64,000 nt of DNA from Thioclava indica (GTDB lineage: Bacteria > Pseudomonadota > Alphaproteobacteria > Rhodobacterales > Rhodobacteraceae). The position numbers and the translations under genes are program-made. The first letter of the stretch is position 1. Each line of letters begins with the position of its first letter. Below, in pieces: positions 53,404 through 62,500 of the stretch. The notes beneath the pieces were generated by a model, which saw only the letters and a program-made list of their open reading frames with translations, had not been told where the DNA came from and did not search any database. Location: positions 1 to 64,000 of the forward strand of contig NZ_AUNB01000073.1 of NCBI RefSeq assembly GCF_000714545.1. Reading direction: 5' to 3'.

Positions 53404-54279
53404 ATGACGATCGAAACAGTTGGCATCGTGGGAGCAGGACAGATGGGCAACGGGATCGCCCATGTTTTCGCATTGGCAGGCTATGAGGTGCTGCTCAACG
53501 ATATCAGTGCTGAAGCGTTGGATAAGGCGCTCGCAACGGTTGGCAAGAACCTGGATCGTCAGGTTTCGCGCGAGAAAATCAGCCAAGCAGAGCGCGATGC
53601 GGCAATGGCGCGGATCAAGACCACGACGACCCTGACCGATCTGGGTCCGACTGATCTGGTGATTGAGGCCGCGACCGAGCGCGAAACCGTGAAACAGGCG
53701 ATCTTCGAAGACCTGCTGCCCCATCTCAAGCCGACGACAATCTTGACGTCGAATACCTCGTCAATTTCGATCACGCGGCTTGCATCGCGCACCGACCGGC
53801 CCGAAAAATTCATGGGATTCCACTTTATGAATCCGGTTCCCGTGATGCAGCTAGTAGAGCTGATCCGAGGCATCGCGACGGATAAAGAAACCTATGACAC
53901 CCTGCTGGCCGTCGTCGAGAAGCTGGGGAAGACTGCCGCCTCCGCCGAAGATTTTCCCGCCTTTATCGTCAATCGCATCTTGATGCCGATGATTAATGAG
54001 GCGGTCTATGTGTTGTATGAAGGGGTGGGCAATGTCCGCTCGATCGACCTGTCGCTGAAACTTGGCGCGAACCATCCGATGGGTCCCCTGGAACTGGCCG
54101 ATTTCATCGGGCTTGATACCTGTCTGGCAATCATGAACGTGCTGCATGACGGGCTGGCCGATACGAAATACCGCCCCTGTCCGCTGCTCACGAAATATGT
54201 CGAGGCCGGCTGGCTTGGGCGTAAAACCGGACGCGGGTTTTACGACTATCGCGGCGACACGCCGGTACCCACTCGCTAA
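53404..54279 (+). CDS. 3-hydroxybutyryl-CoA dehydrogenase
   Basis: A 291-residue 3-hydroxyacyl-CoA dehydrogenase. NAD motif VGIVGAGQMGNGIAHVFALAG (split around 5-24), catalytic region ILTSNTSSISITRLAS, MGFHFMNPVPVM and the C-terminal signature DFPAFIVNRILMPMINEAV are present. It should oxidise or reduce 3-hydroxybutyryl-CoA in fatty-acid, butyrate or ethylmalonyl-CoA metabolism. Start ATG 53404 follows AAGGGCAGAAT. It follows etfBA in the same direction with the DUF6473 gene between. Confidence 0.93.
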   Translation: MTIETVGIVGAGQMGNGIAHVFALAGYEVLLNDISAEALDKALATVGKNLDRQVSREKISQAERDAAMARIKTTTTLTDLGPTDLVIEAATERETVKQAIFEDLLPHLKPTTILTSNTSSISITRLASRTDRPEKFMGFHFMNPVPVMQLVELIRGIATDKETYDTLLAVVEKLGKTAASAEDFPAFIVNRILMPMINEAVYVLYEGVGNVRSIDLSLKLGANHPMGPLELADFIGLDTCLAIMNVLHDGLADTKYRPCPLLTKYVEAGWLGRKTGRGFYDYRGDTPVPTR

Positions 54280-54321
54280 GCTTGGCACCCAAGCGCAGCG
54301 TCTTTGTTATCGGGCGGCTAA

Positions 54322-54575
54322 GAGGGGCGCTGCCCCCTCGCCCGTTCCGGGCTCCCCCCCGGGATATTTACCAAGAGCGAAAGAGCCGATAGATCAACGC
54401 CCGGCGCGCGCCATTAGAGAGGCGGCAGCCGGGCGTCTTCGCTCTTACGGTCATCGGCGTCCCCGCCTGTTCCGCGATTGCAGAATGCCCGATTAGGGTT
54501 AAGAAACAGTTTCGCGCTTCGCTCTTGAGAAATATCCCGGGGGGCGCATAAGCGCGGGGGCAGCGCCCCCTCCGC
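54322..54575. repeat. Composite inverted-repeat island
   Basis: The 304-bp gap after hbd has no gene. The left arm carries GAGGGGC-GCT-GCCCCCTC (54322-54339) then CCCGGGATATTTACCAAGAG (from 54358). The right arm, read on the other strand, carries GGGGGC-GCT-GCCCCC (54555-54570) then CCGGGATATTTCTCAAGAGC (54522-54541). The inner part contains CGCCCGGC/GCCGGGCG. Order and orientation of the pieces are mirror images, so this is a structured element of about 250 bp, related to the repeat at 34555-34610. Confidence 0.6.
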
Positions 54576-54583
54576 CGAACGGA

Positions 54584-55441
54584 TCAGAGCCTCAGCGTTT
54601 CCTCACGCAGATCGGCAAGGAACTGGCGAGGGTTTTTCAACGCCTCCGAGATCTCGTCTGCCGTTTTCGCCGGGCCGATTGCAGGATGCTGTGGCTTGTA
54701 TAGCGCGCGTTTGATCTCATATAGCAATAGACCTTGGCGCACCGTCGCACTTAGCTTGTTAGCGATCTGATAGGCGCGCGAGTTGTGACCCGGAAAATGG
54801 ATAGGCAAGACCGAAGCGCCTGAGCGCGCAAGCATTTTCGCAGTGAACGGGTTCCACTCTTGCTCGATCACCGGACCAAACAGCGTCGCGGAATGCGCCA
54901 CCTGCCCAGCCGGGAACAGCACAACAACCCCGCCCCGTTTTAGCTGCGCCATACATGCCGCGCGCATCTTAAGGCTGTCTTCGCGGGCATTTTCCTCATG
55001 CGGAAAGGGCACGGGCAGCATGTATTGCTCGATTTCCGGGATGCCCGTCAGCAGCGAGCGCGTCAGGATCAGATAGTCATCGCGCACCTGCCCGATCAGA
55101 TAGGCCAGCACCATTCCGTCCACCAAGCCGTGGGGGTGATTGGCGACGACGACAAGCGGGCCTTCCTTGGGAATATTGGCGATTTGTTCGGGTGGCGTCG
55201 TGACATCAACACCCATAATAGCAAGAGCTTGCGGCCAAAAATCACGTCCTGTCGGGGCGCCACGCTTTTCAAATTTGCGGATCAGATACAGCAAATGAGC
55301 CTTTGCCGTCAGCCATTCCAGAATACGGATCGTTCCGACTTTGAAAGGGTTTTTAAACGTTCCCGCATAGGACAGCCGACGCTTGTCGTAAATCTTGGGG
55401 TGCACTTCGTCCGTCGCGATTTCGACCTGCTCATCCACCAT
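54584..55441 (-). CDS. Lysophospholipid acyltransferase-family protein
   Basis: A 285-residue acyltransferase of the PlsC-like superfamily. The catalytic box is NHPHGLVDG (HX4D form), followed by a binding block LFPAGQVAHS in place of the usual FPEGTRS. It probably acylates a lysolipid or glycerol phosphate at the inner face of the membrane. Start ATG 55441 lies 24 bp downstream of the HPr gene on the same strand, so it may be transcribed with the PTS-type genes, an association of uncertain meaning. Confidence 0.82.
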   Translation of the reverse strand: MVDEQVEIATDEVHPKIYDKRRLSYAGTFKNPFKVGTIRILEWLTAKAHLLYLIRKFEKRGAPTGRDFWPQALAIMGVDVTTPPEQIANIPKEGPLVVVANHPHGLVDGMVLAYLIGQVRDDYLILTRSLLTGIPEIEQYMLPVPFPHEENAREDSLKMRAACMAQLKRGGVVVLFPAGQVAHSATLFGPVIEQEWNPFTAKMLARSGASVLPIHFPGHNSRAYQIANKLSATVRQGLLLYEIKRALYKPQHPAIGPAKTADEISEALKNPRQFLADLREETLRL

Positions 55442-55465
55442 ATGGACCTCTCGGTTCCGAGCGGG

Positions 55466-55738
55466 TTACATGCCTTCGCCGAACTTATCCTCGACCAGCG
55501 CTTGCAGCGCATTGGCGAGCTTATCGGCTTCGGCCCCGCGTGTCGTGACCTCAATACTGGTTCCACGGGAGGCTGCCAACATCAAAAGCCCCATGATCGA
55601 GTCGCCCGAAACGCTTTGACCGTCTTTGTTCACCAGCGCCGAGGCATCATGCGCCTCAACTACTTCAACAAAACGGGCCGAGGCGCGGGCATGCAGCCCC
55701 TTTTCATTCACAATCTCAAGACTTCGGGTCACGGACAT
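55466..55738 (-). CDS. HPr-family phosphocarrier protein
   Basis: A 90-residue HPr with phosphorylatable H16 (KGLHARAS) and the regulatory serine S47 (SGDSIMGLL), the site expected for HPr kinase. In alphaproteobacteria lacking PTS sugar permeases it works in a regulatory phosphorelay. It overlaps the EIIA gene by 10 bp. The pairing with hprK in the same operon supports Ser phosphorylation. Confidence 0.93.
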   Translation of the reverse strand: MSVTRSLEIVNEKGLHARASARFVEVVEAHDASALVNKDGQSVSGDSIMGLLMLAASRGTSIEVTTRGAEADKLANALQALVEDKFGEGM

Positions 55739-56136
55739 TTGGCAGGCGCCTCACGGAATTTATAACTGTTTATGTACTTTCGCCCTGCGTCCAATGCGGC
55801 CTCAACCGCGGCGTGCACGTTTAGACTGCGCGACTTCGCCAGCTTAATCAAAAGCGGAAGATTGGCGCCGTAAATGATCTCGCGCCCCTTCTGTTCGCAC
55901 GCCATTAACGAAAGGTTTGATGGCGATCCACCAAACATATCCGTTACGACGACAACCCCTTCGCCCAAATCGACAGCATCGGCGGCGGTACGGATTTCGG
56001 CCTGCTTTCTGGCACGGTCATGGTCATCTTCGATGGTGATCGCGCGGATACCGTTTTGCGGCCCCACGACATGCTCGACCGCCGCGAGATACTCTCGCGC
56101 AAGCCCCCCATGTGCCACGATCACGATCCCGATCAC
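55729..56136 (-). CDS. PTS EIIA component, mannose family (regulatory)
   Basis: A 135-residue EIIA-Man domain protein with active-site H9 ([10 protein letters not shown]) and the GGSPSN loop ([13 protein letters not shown]). It has no EIIB or EIIC partner nearby, so it is likely a regulatory output of the phosphorelay rather than a transporter part. The start overlaps the rapZ stop by 4 bp. Confidence 0.92.
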   Translation of the reverse strand: MIGIVIVAHGGLAREYLAAVEHVVGPQNGIRAITIEDDHDRARKQAEIRTAADAVDLGEGVVVVTDMFGGSPSNLSLMACEQKGREIIYGANLPLLIKLAKSRSLNVHAAVEAALDAGRKYINSYKFREAPAKCP

Positions 56137-57059
56137 GCGCGCTCTCCTGTCTTCGAATGAGCCCCTTGGGGCGCTTTGCGTTCCAGTTCTCTGTGACGTT
56201 TAGACACTTGCCAACCCGCTTCCGCAAGCGCTTTGGCAACGCTTTGTGTCATCGCGACGGAGCGATGTTGCCCCCCCGTGCAACCGAACCCGACCGAGAG
56301 ATGCGACTTACCTTCCGCAACATAGGTCGGAAGAAGAAACAACAATAGATCTATCACCTTAGAGTAGAATTCTTGGTAACGCGGGTCAGCTTCTACATAG
56401 CTGGCAACCGCCGGATCACGCCCATCAAGCGGGCGTAGCGCGGCCTCCCAATGCGGGTTCGCCAGAAAGCGGCAGTCAAACATCAGATCCAGCCCGCGCG
56501 GCACGCCACGCTTGTAGCTGAACGAATGCACCGATACGGCCAATTTCTCGATCTTGCCAGTGTCGAAAAACCGACCCAACTCGGCGCGCAGGTCATGCGG
56601 GCTCATTTCGGAGCTGTCGATCAGGACATCGGCGCGCACCTTGATCGGGGCGAGAATATCGATCTCTTGCGCGATCCCAAATTCCGGCGGCTCGTCAGGG
56701 GATAGAGGGTGGCGACGGCGGGTCTCGGAATAGCGGCGCTCCAACACATCGGGGCGCGCATCGAGATACAACAGCTCAAGGTTTAGATCGGGTTCACGCG
56801 TCAGGGCGTCAATCATCTCGATCAGCGCCGACACAGAGAAATCACGCCCGCGCACATCGACGCCCAAAGCAACAGGAGGCCCGATATGCCCCAAAAGAAG
56901 CCGCGGGATCAGACTGAGCGGCAGGTTGATAATCGGCTCATAGCCCAGATCCTCAAGCGCACCGATTGCCGTGGTGCGCCCAGCCCCCGACGGGCCGGTT
57001 ACCAGCACGACGCGCTGGCCAGCCTGCTGCGTTGCCGGATCTAATCGGGTCACGCCCAT
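56133..57059 (-). CDS. rapZ: RNase adapter protein RapZ (P-loop)
   Basis: A 308-residue nucleotide-binding protein with N-terminal Walker [12 protein letters not shown] and the C-terminal domain signature [13 protein letters not shown]. In enterobacteria RapZ controls the GlmZ sRNA and glmS; in alphaproteobacteria its target is not settled. Start ATG 57059 was chosen because AAGGCGG precedes it; ATG 57077 is possible and would deepen the overlap with hprK to 28 bp instead of 10. Confidence 0.92.
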   Translation of the reverse strand: MGVTRLDPATQQAGQRVVLVTGPSGAGRTTAIGALEDLGYEPIINLPLSLIPRLLLGHIGPPVALGVDVRGRDFSVSALIEMIDALTREPDLNLELLYLDARPDVLERRYSETRRRHPLSPDEPPEFGIAQEIDILAPIKVRADVLIDSSEMSPHDLRAELGRFFDTGKIEKLAVSVHSFSYKRGVPRGLDLMFDCRFLANPHWEAALRPLDGRDPAVASYVEADPRYQEFYSKVIDLLLFLLPTYVAEGKSHLSVGFGCTGGQHRSVAMTQSVAKALAEAGWQVSKRHRELERKAPQGAHSKTGERA

Positions 57060-57487
57060 CGACCGCCTTTCAGCCATTGAAGAATTGCTACGTCAAGATG
57101 GCCATGTTGCACGCGCAGCACAAGAGGGAGTTCGACCCCAAGCACCCTGTCTTTTCGTTGCTCCGGGAGACGTTGGGTCTCAATCTCATCGAGGTTGACG
57201 CACAAGATAATGCGCGCGCGCGGTAGCGGTTCGGCGTGCAACAGCCCCACTTCACGCGCCTCAATCCGGCCTGTGATTTGGGGTGGTGCGGTGGCGATCA
57301 ACTGCCCGGCCTCAACACACAGGTCAACGCGATCATCTGCAACAAGCTGCGCGCCATAGGCCATCAGGCGCAGGGCGAGCAATGATTTCCCCGACCCCGA
57401 CGCCCCTTTGATCAGAGCGCCGCGTTGCGAGCCCAACGCAACGACGCTTGCGTGGATGTTGGTGGAAATGGACGGCGTCTCACCCAC
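57050..57487 (-). CDS. hprK: HPr kinase/phosphorylase, short alphaproteobacterial form
   Basis: A 145-residue protein consisting of the C-terminal kinase domain only: Walker A GASGSGKS (28-35) and LVADDRVDL, with the N-terminal domain of Firmicute HprK missing, as usual in alphaproteobacteria. It should phosphorylate HPr on serine in response to metabolite levels. The only plausible start is GTG 57487, 8 nt beyond the chvG stop, without a strong ribosome site, implying translational coupling to chvG. Confidence 0.9.
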   Translation of the reverse strand: MGETPSISTNIHASVVALGSQRGALIKGASGSGKSLLALRLMAYGAQLVADDRVDLCVEAGQLIATAPPQITGRIEAREVGLLHAEPLPRARIILCVNLDEIETQRLPEQRKDRVLGVELPLVLRVQHGHLDVAILQWLKGGRWA

Positions 57488-57494
57488 CGCCCGA

Positions 57495-59234
57495 TCAGAC
57501 CGGAAGGCCGACGACGAAACGCGCCCCCAGAGGGTCAGACGTCAGGTCGGCATCGGTGGGGCGAATGTTCTCAGCCCAGATCACACCGCCATGCGCCTCG
57601 ACAATCTGCTTGGAAATCGCCAGTCCCAGCCCCGAGTGATCGCCGAACTGGCCCACCGGACGCTCCGAGTAAAAGCGCTTGAACACCTTGGTCAGCGCCT
57701 CTTGTGGGATGCCGGGGCCGGTATCTTCAACGACGACCAGCACACGATTATCGCGACGCCGCGCCCAGACCCGCACCGCGTCGCCATCTTCGCAGAACGA
57801 GGTCGCATTGGTGATGAGGTTGACAAAAACCTGCGCCAATCGCGCCTCAAGCCCGGAGATTTGGATCGGTTGCGTCGGCAGGTCGATAATGAAATCGACG
57901 CCTTTCTTGCGCGCCTCTTGGCCTAGATATTCCGCCAGGTTGCTGACCATTTTCACCAGATCGAATTGCTCTTCTTCCTCTTTGACCAGCTCACTATCAA
58001 GGCGCGACGCGTTGGAAATATCGCTGACCAAGCGGTCCAGACGGCGCACATCATGGTCAATCACATCCAGCAGTTTGGTTCGCTGCTCTTCTTTTTTGAC
58101 CATCCGCAAAGAGGCCACGGCAGAGCGCAAACTTGCCAGCGGGTTCTTGATTTCATGGCTGACATCGGCAGCGAATTGTTCGTTAGCGTCGATCCGGTCG
58201 TAAAGCGCGGCCACCATGCCACGCATCGCGCCAGACAGCCGACCGATCTCATCCGGGCGCCCGGTCAGATCGGGAATGCGCACGCGTGCGGGTGACATCT
58301 TGCGCGCATTTTTCTCACGCCCGATTTCGGCGGCGGCAGCAAGATCAGAGATCGGGTTGGCAATGGTAGACGCCAGAACAAGGCTAAGCCCGATCGACAC
58401 GATGATTGCGATCACGAACATCTGGATCACTTGCTCACGCTCGACACTTACAAGAGAGTCGATTTGCCCCGCGATTGACGTCAGCCCCACAACGCCAACC
58501 ACACGGTCGCCTTGCCGGATGGGGGTTGCGACGGCAAAAATCGTCGCGCCAGCGGCGTTTTTCTGCGACGAAATCTGGGTCCGACCACTTAAGGCGGCGG
58601 GCAGCATCTGGCGCACCATATCAAGCGCGGAATCCCCGGTATCTTTGCCGGGCCGCGAGACCACGCGCGAAATGCCCGCCCATATCCGGCTAAGAAAATC
58701 TGTCAGAATCGTTGTGCGCCGGTCCATTTGCAGGCCGTCAACATGCTCGACAGGGGCACGTTCGCCCGTGGTCGTTGTGCCAATCAGCGCCTCGCCGGGA
58801 TCAAAAAGGTACAGATCAGCCCCGTCTGGCAGTTCGATCCCTGCAATTGTCGCGACCGGATCAATCCCGTCACCCGCCGCCAGATTGACCGGCGCGCCTT
58901 TGGGAAGCTGCGCCTCGAACACGTCGGCGGCCAGCTGCGCCTCATTCACGAGACCGCTTTCGCGCTGCATCACCAGCGTATCGCGGAACGGGTTGAGATA
59001 CAGCACGCCGACGACCAGAACGATCATCGCAAGCAGATTGAACGTGATGATCTTGCGCGCCAACGGCGAGCGGTTCAGCGCGATAAAACCGCGCCGCGCA
59101 CGCCCTTTACGCAGATCCTCGTCAACGGCGCCTGCCGGGCCGATCCAGTCCTCGCCAAGGATTACATCCCCGCCCGAAGCGTTCGCCTTGGTGCTGCGTG
59201 AGCGTCCCAACCCAATTCTCCCTGCGATGCTCAT
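57495..59234 (-). CDS. chvG: Sensor histidine kinase ChvG (ExoS)
   Basis: A 579-residue inner-membrane kinase. It has a cytoplasmic N-tail (about 1-58), membrane helices at about 61-81 and 270-290, and a periplasmic domain of roughly 190 residues. HAMP is followed by the H-box AADVSHEIKNPLASLR with H360 and an ATPase domain (FVNLITNATSF, DTGPGIPQ, HSGLGLAISKQ). ChvG/ExoS senses acid or envelope stress and, in several alphaproteobacteria, is restrained by periplasmic ExoR. It follows chvI by 12 bp and the operon continues into hprK. Confidence 0.95.
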   Translation of the reverse strand: MSIAGRIGLGRSRSTKANASGGDVILGEDWIGPAGAVDEDLRKGRARRGFIALNRSPLARKIITFNLLAMIVLVVGVLYLNPFRDTLVMQRESGLVNEAQLAADVFEAQLPKGAPVNLAAGDGIDPVATIAGIELPDGADLYLFDPGEALIGTTTTGERAPVEHVDGLQMDRRTTILTDFLSRIWAGISRVVSRPGKDTGDSALDMVRQMLPAALSGRTQISSQKNAAGATIFAVATPIRQGDRVVGVVGLTSIAGQIDSLVSVEREQVIQMFVIAIIVSIGLSLVLASTIANPISDLAAAAEIGREKNARKMSPARVRIPDLTGRPDEIGRLSGAMRGMVAALYDRIDANEQFAADVSHEIKNPLASLRSAVASLRMVKKEEQRTKLLDVIDHDVRRLDRLVSDISNASRLDSELVKEEEEQFDLVKMVSNLAEYLGQEARKKGVDFIIDLPTQPIQISGLEARLAQVFVNLITNATSFCEDGDAVRVWARRRDNRVLVVVEDTGPGIPQEALTKVFKRFYSERPVGQFGDHSGLGLAISKQIVEAHGGVIWAENIRPTDADLTSDPLGARFVVGLPV

Positions 59235-59246
59235 ACTGATGTCACA

Positions 59247-59948
59247 TCACTCTTCATTATAGCGGTAGCCGATGCCGTAAAGCGTCTCGATGGCCGAAAA
59301 CTCATCGTCAGCACTGCGCATTTTTTTGCGCAAACGCTTGATATGACTATCGATCGTGCGGTCATCGACATAGACCTGATCATCATAGGCCACATCCATC
59401 AACTGATCGCGCGACTTCACAAAACCGGGCCGTTGTGCCAGCGCCTGAAGCAGCAGGAACTCGGTCACGGTCAGCGTGACGTCCTTGCCTTTCCAAGTCA
59501 CAGCATGGCGCAGCGGATCCATTTCCAGCGCGCCGCGCACCAAGACTTTGGTCTCTTCGGTGGTGGCAACTTCGCCGGTGCTGATTGCATCCTGACGACG
59601 TAGCAGCGCGCGGATTCGTTCGACCAAAAGACGCTGCGAGAACGGCTTTTTGACGTAATCATCCGCGCCCATGCGCAGGCCCAGAACTTCGTCAATCTCA
59701 TCATCTTTGGAAGTCAGGAAGATCACCGGCATCGCGGTTTTCTGGCGCAGCTTCTGCAGCAGTTCCATGCCATCCATCCGCGGCATCTTGATATCCAACA
59801 CGGCCATATCCGGAAGGCGTTTGTTAAACGCGTCGAATGCGGCCTGTCCATCATTATAGGTCTCGACCTCGTATCCCTCGGCCTCAAGTGTCATCGACAC
59901 CGAAGTCAGAATATTGCGATCATCATCGACCAGAGCGATCCTTGACAT
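59247..59948 (-). CDS. chvI: Response regulator ChvI
   Basis: A 233-residue OmpR-family regulator. The receiver has D8-D10 (ALVDDD), phospho-acceptor D52 ([11 protein letters not shown]) and the lysine in YVKKPF. The winged helix has [17 protein letters not shown] and [17 protein letters not shown], which are diagnostic of ChvI. Start ATG 59948. First gene of the chvI-chvG-hprK-rapZ-EIIA-HPr operon and divergent from pckA. Confidence 0.95.
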   Translation of the reverse strand: MSRIALVDDDRNILTSVSMTLEAEGYEVETYNDGQAAFDAFNKRLPDMAVLDIKMPRMDGMELLQKLRQKTAMPVIFLTSKDDEIDEVLGLRMGADDYVKKPFSQRLLVERIRALLRRQDAISTGEVATTEETKVLVRGALEMDPLRHAVTWKGKDVTLTVTEFLLLQALAQRPGFVKSRDQLMDVAYDDQVYVDDRTIDSHIKRLRKKMRSADDEFSAIETLYGIGYRYNEE

Positions 59949-60292
59949 GCCCGTTCCCTCATTTTTGCTCTTTTGTTATTAGCCACATCATCTGCATTTG
60001 ACGGACGCAAATCAACCAAGATGTGCGAATCATACCCGTTTCCCGAATCATCTGAGCCGAAAAAACCGAAGGTTTGACTAATTTGCCTCACCTGTGGGCA
60101 AGTTTCCGCGATGGTGGCGCTAAACCCAAGGATGGTTGCGCTAACTGTGGCAATGCTTCCTGTTCCATCTTGAAATAGTCATGCTATAGGCGACCCATTC
60201 GGGTAACATTCTTACTTGGATCGGCACCCCGAGGCCCCGGGATGCCGGGAGGAACCCAATGAACGCCGTATGACGGCATGGGGAGCGAAAAA
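59949..60292. promoter_or_regulatory. chvI/pckA divergent control region and pckA leader
   Basis: No gene of ordinary size lies in this 344-bp gap. It holds a near-perfect tandem repeat ATGGTGGCGCTAA (60111-60123) and ATGGTTGCGCTAA (60132-60144), period 21 bp. Further on are a hairpin at 60223-60246 (GGCA-C-CCCG/CGGG-A-TGCC), a five-codon frame with a ribosome site (60259-60273) and a hairpin GCCGT-ATG-ACGGC (60265-60277). The GCGC-centred repeats resemble LacI-family sites; a CceR-type regulator of carbon flow is a candidate. Confidence 0.45.
60259..60273 (+). CDS. Possible four-residue leader peptide upstream of pckA
   Basis: GGGAGGAACCCA precedes ATG AAC GCC GTA TGA (Met-Asn-Ala-Val). The stop falls inside the small hairpin GCCGTATGACGGC, and pckA starts 19 nt after it. 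A translated mini-frame here could affect folding of the leader or access to the pckA ribosome site. It may equally be chance. Confidence 0.2.
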
Positions 60293-61891
60293 ATGGACAT
60301 AGGACGTGTAAACCCGGCGAAACGCCTTGAGGACCAAGGAATCGAAGGTCTGGGAAATGTCTATTACAACCTGCTGGAACCAGCCCTGATCGAAGAAGCG
60401 ATCAAGCGCAATGAGGGCACGTTGGGCAAAGGCGGCGCATTTTACTGCACCACTGGCGTTCATTCCGGGCGCTCGCCGAAGGATAAATTCGTTGTGCGCA
60501 CGCCCAGCGTGGAAGACACGATCTGGTGGGAAAACAACCAGCCGATGGAGGCAGAGGCCTTTGATCGCCTCTATGCCGACATGCTAACCCACCTCAAAGG
60601 TCGCGACATGTTCGTCGAAGACCTGTACGGCGGCGCCGACCCCGAGCATCGCCTTGACGTGCGTCTTGTCGCCGAACTGGCATGGCACGGGCTGTTCCTG
60701 CGCACCATGCTGCGCCGCCCCGAGCGCGCCGAACTGGACAGCTTCGCCCCCGAGTGGACGATCATCAACTGCCCCAGCTTTAAGGCCGATCCCGCGCGCC
60801 ATGGTTGTCGCTCTGAAACGGTGGTTGCGCTGAACTTCGACAAAAAGGTCATCCTGATCGGCAACACGGCCTACGCAGGCGAGAACAAGAAGGGCGTCTT
60901 CACGCTGCTCAACTACATCCTGCCCGGCAAGGACGTGATGGCGATGCATTGCTCGGCCAATCACGCAATTGGCGATCCCGATGACGCCGCCGTATTCTTT
61001 GGCCTCTCGGGTACCGGTAAGACGACGCTTTCGGCGGATCCCTCTCGCATCCTGATTGGCGATGACGAACATGGCTGGTCGGAAAAAGGCATCTTCAACT
61101 TTGAAGGTGGCTGCTACGCTAAGACGATCAATCTGAGCAAAGAAGCCGAGCCGGAAATCTACGCGACCTGCTCGATGTTCGGTACCGTAGTTGAAAACAT
61201 GGTGTTTGATCCCGAAACGCTGGAACTCGACTTCGAGGATAACTCGCTGACCGACAACATGCGTTGCGCCTATCCGCTGCACTATATCTCGAACGCGTCG
61301 CCGACGTCCCTGGGTGGGCAGCCGAAAAACGTCATCATGCTGACCTGTGATGCTTATGGTGTATTGCCGCCGATCGCGCGTTTGACGCCGGCGCAGGCGA
61401 TGTATCACTTCCTGTCGGGCTTCACCTCGAAGACACCGGGCACCGAAGTGGGCGTGACCGAGCCGTTGCCGACCTTCTCGACCTGCTTTGGTGCGCCCTT
61501 CATGCCGCGCCGCCCCGAGGTTTACGGCAAGCTGCTGCAAGAGAAGATCCACGACACCAACGCGTCGTGCTGGCTGGTCAATACCGGCTGGACTGGCGGC
61601 GCATTCGGCACCGGTTCGCGCATGCCGATCCGGGCGACCCGCGCCCTGCTAACGGCGGCGCTGGACGGATCGCTGCATGATGTCGAGTTCCGCAAGGACC
61701 CGAATTTCGGCTTTGAGGTTCCCGTCGCGGTGCCTGGCGTGTCCGACGTGCTGCTTGATCCGCGACGCACTTGGGACGATGGCGCGGCCTATGACGCGCA
61801 AGCGGCCAAACTGGTGCAGATGTTCGCCGATAACTTCGCGCAATATGTGCCCTTTATCGACGACGACGTGAAAGCCGCCGCAATCGGGTAA
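60293..61891 (+). CDS. pckA: Phosphoenolpyruvate carboxykinase (ATP)
   Basis: A 532-residue ATP-dependent PEP carboxykinase, which decarboxylates oxaloacetate to phosphoenolpyruvate for gluconeogenesis. Kinase loop [11 protein letters not shown] is at 237-247. Substrate-site segments include [16 protein letters not shown] and the later [10 protein letters not shown]. Start ATG 60293 follows GGGGAGCGAAAAA; an in-frame GTG/ATG 15 nt upstream (60278) is less likely. The divergent arrangement with chvI is widely conserved in alphaproteobacteria. Confidence 0.97.
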   Translation: MDIGRVNPAKRLEDQGIEGLGNVYYNLLEPALIEEAIKRNEGTLGKGGAFYCTTGVHSGRSPKDKFVVRTPSVEDTIWWENNQPMEAEAFDRLYADMLTHLKGRDMFVEDLYGGADPEHRLDVRLVAELAWHGLFLRTMLRRPERAELDSFAPEWTIINCPSFKADPARHGCRSETVVALNFDKKVILIGNTAYAGENKKGVFTLLNYILPGKDVMAMHCSANHAIGDPDDAAVFFGLSGTGKTTLSADPSRILIGDDEHGWSEKGIFNFEGGCYAKTINLSKEAEPEIYATCSMFGTVVENMVFDPETLELDFEDNSLTDNMRCAYPLHYISNASPTSLGGQPKNVIMLTCDAYGVLPPIARLTPAQAMYHFLSGFTSKTPGTEVGVTEPLPTFSTCFGAPFMPRRPEVYGKLLQEKIHDTNASCWLVNTGWTGGAFGTGSRMPIRATRALLTAALDGSLHDVEFRKDPNFGFEVPVAVPGVSDVLLDPRRTWDDGAAYDAQAAKLVQMFADNFAQYVPFIDDDVKAAAIG

Positions 61892-61912
61892 CCCCGCGGC
61901 GCGCGCGAAATG

Positions 61913-61943
61913 AAAAGGCCGGGCACTGCGCCCGGCCTTTTTT
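61913..61943 (+). terminator. Rho-independent terminator after pckA
   Basis: AAAAGGCCGGGC/GCCCGGCCTTTT stem with a 5-nt loop and a T-run. It lies between pckA and the convergent small secreted protein gene and can serve both. Confidence 0.93.
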
Positions 61944-61966
61944 CATGTCAGATCAAGGAAACGCGT

Positions 61967-62308
61967 TTAGTCAACTTTGACGCCAACACGCTTGGCCTGA
62001 AAGATCTTGATTTCCGTACCGGGCTTTACAGCCGTGGCCAGAACCTGACGCCCTTCGATCTCGCCGCCGCAACGCTGGCTTTCAAACGCGCCAACGCCAC
62101 CGTCGGAATAAATCACCAGCTTGGACGCGGGCAAGAAGCTTTCGATGGCTTCAAAGCTGGGTGCGGGGGCTCCGCAATCGCCGCCAATATAGCTGGCGAG
62201 AACCTTGCTTTCGCCGAGCTTGAGTTTTTCAACGCTACCAGCTTGAGCAATGGCGGGCGTTACAAACAATGACAGGGCACAGACACCCCAAGAGATGGCG
62301 CGTTTCAT
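61967..62308 (-). CDS. Small secreted protein of unknown function
   Basis: A 113-residue protein with a signal peptide (MKRAISWGVCALSLF...AIAQA, cleaved near residue 25). The mature part has two cysteines (GGDCGAPAP and SQRCGGEIEG) that could form a disulfide, and ends IFQAKRVGVKVD. I do not recognise a family. Start ATG 62308 follows TAGGAGAGATC; the upstream continuation of the frame has no ribosome site. It is probably periplasmic. Confidence 0.8.
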   Translation of the reverse strand: MKRAISWGVCALSLFVTPAIAQAGSVEKLKLGESKVLASYIGGDCGAPAPSFEAIESFLPASKLVIYSDGGVGAFESQRCGGEIEGRQVLATAVKPGTEIKIFQAKRVGVKVD

Positions 62309-62396
62309 GATCTCTCCTAAAATATCGCTGCTCCCTGTTGCGGCATGTGGCGTGCTCACAAGATTTTGTCCAGTTCATGCTGCTATGCAGAAAAAG

Positions 62397-62413
62397 CATA
62401 TCTCCGAGATATG
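62397..62413. promoter_or_regulatory. Perfect palindrome CATATCTC-C-GAGATATG
   Basis: Eight-base arms around one central base, midway in the 192-bp gap between the divergent small secreted protein gene and the phospholipase D gene. It has the size and symmetry of an operator for a dimeric repressor. No regulator gene is adjacent. Confidence 0.4.
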
Positions 62414-62500
62414 AATTGGCTGTATCGGCGCGCGCCCCTACCATGGCTATCTTCAGCCCACACTTCCCTAATGCGTTGATCCGCCTACATTGAACCCACA

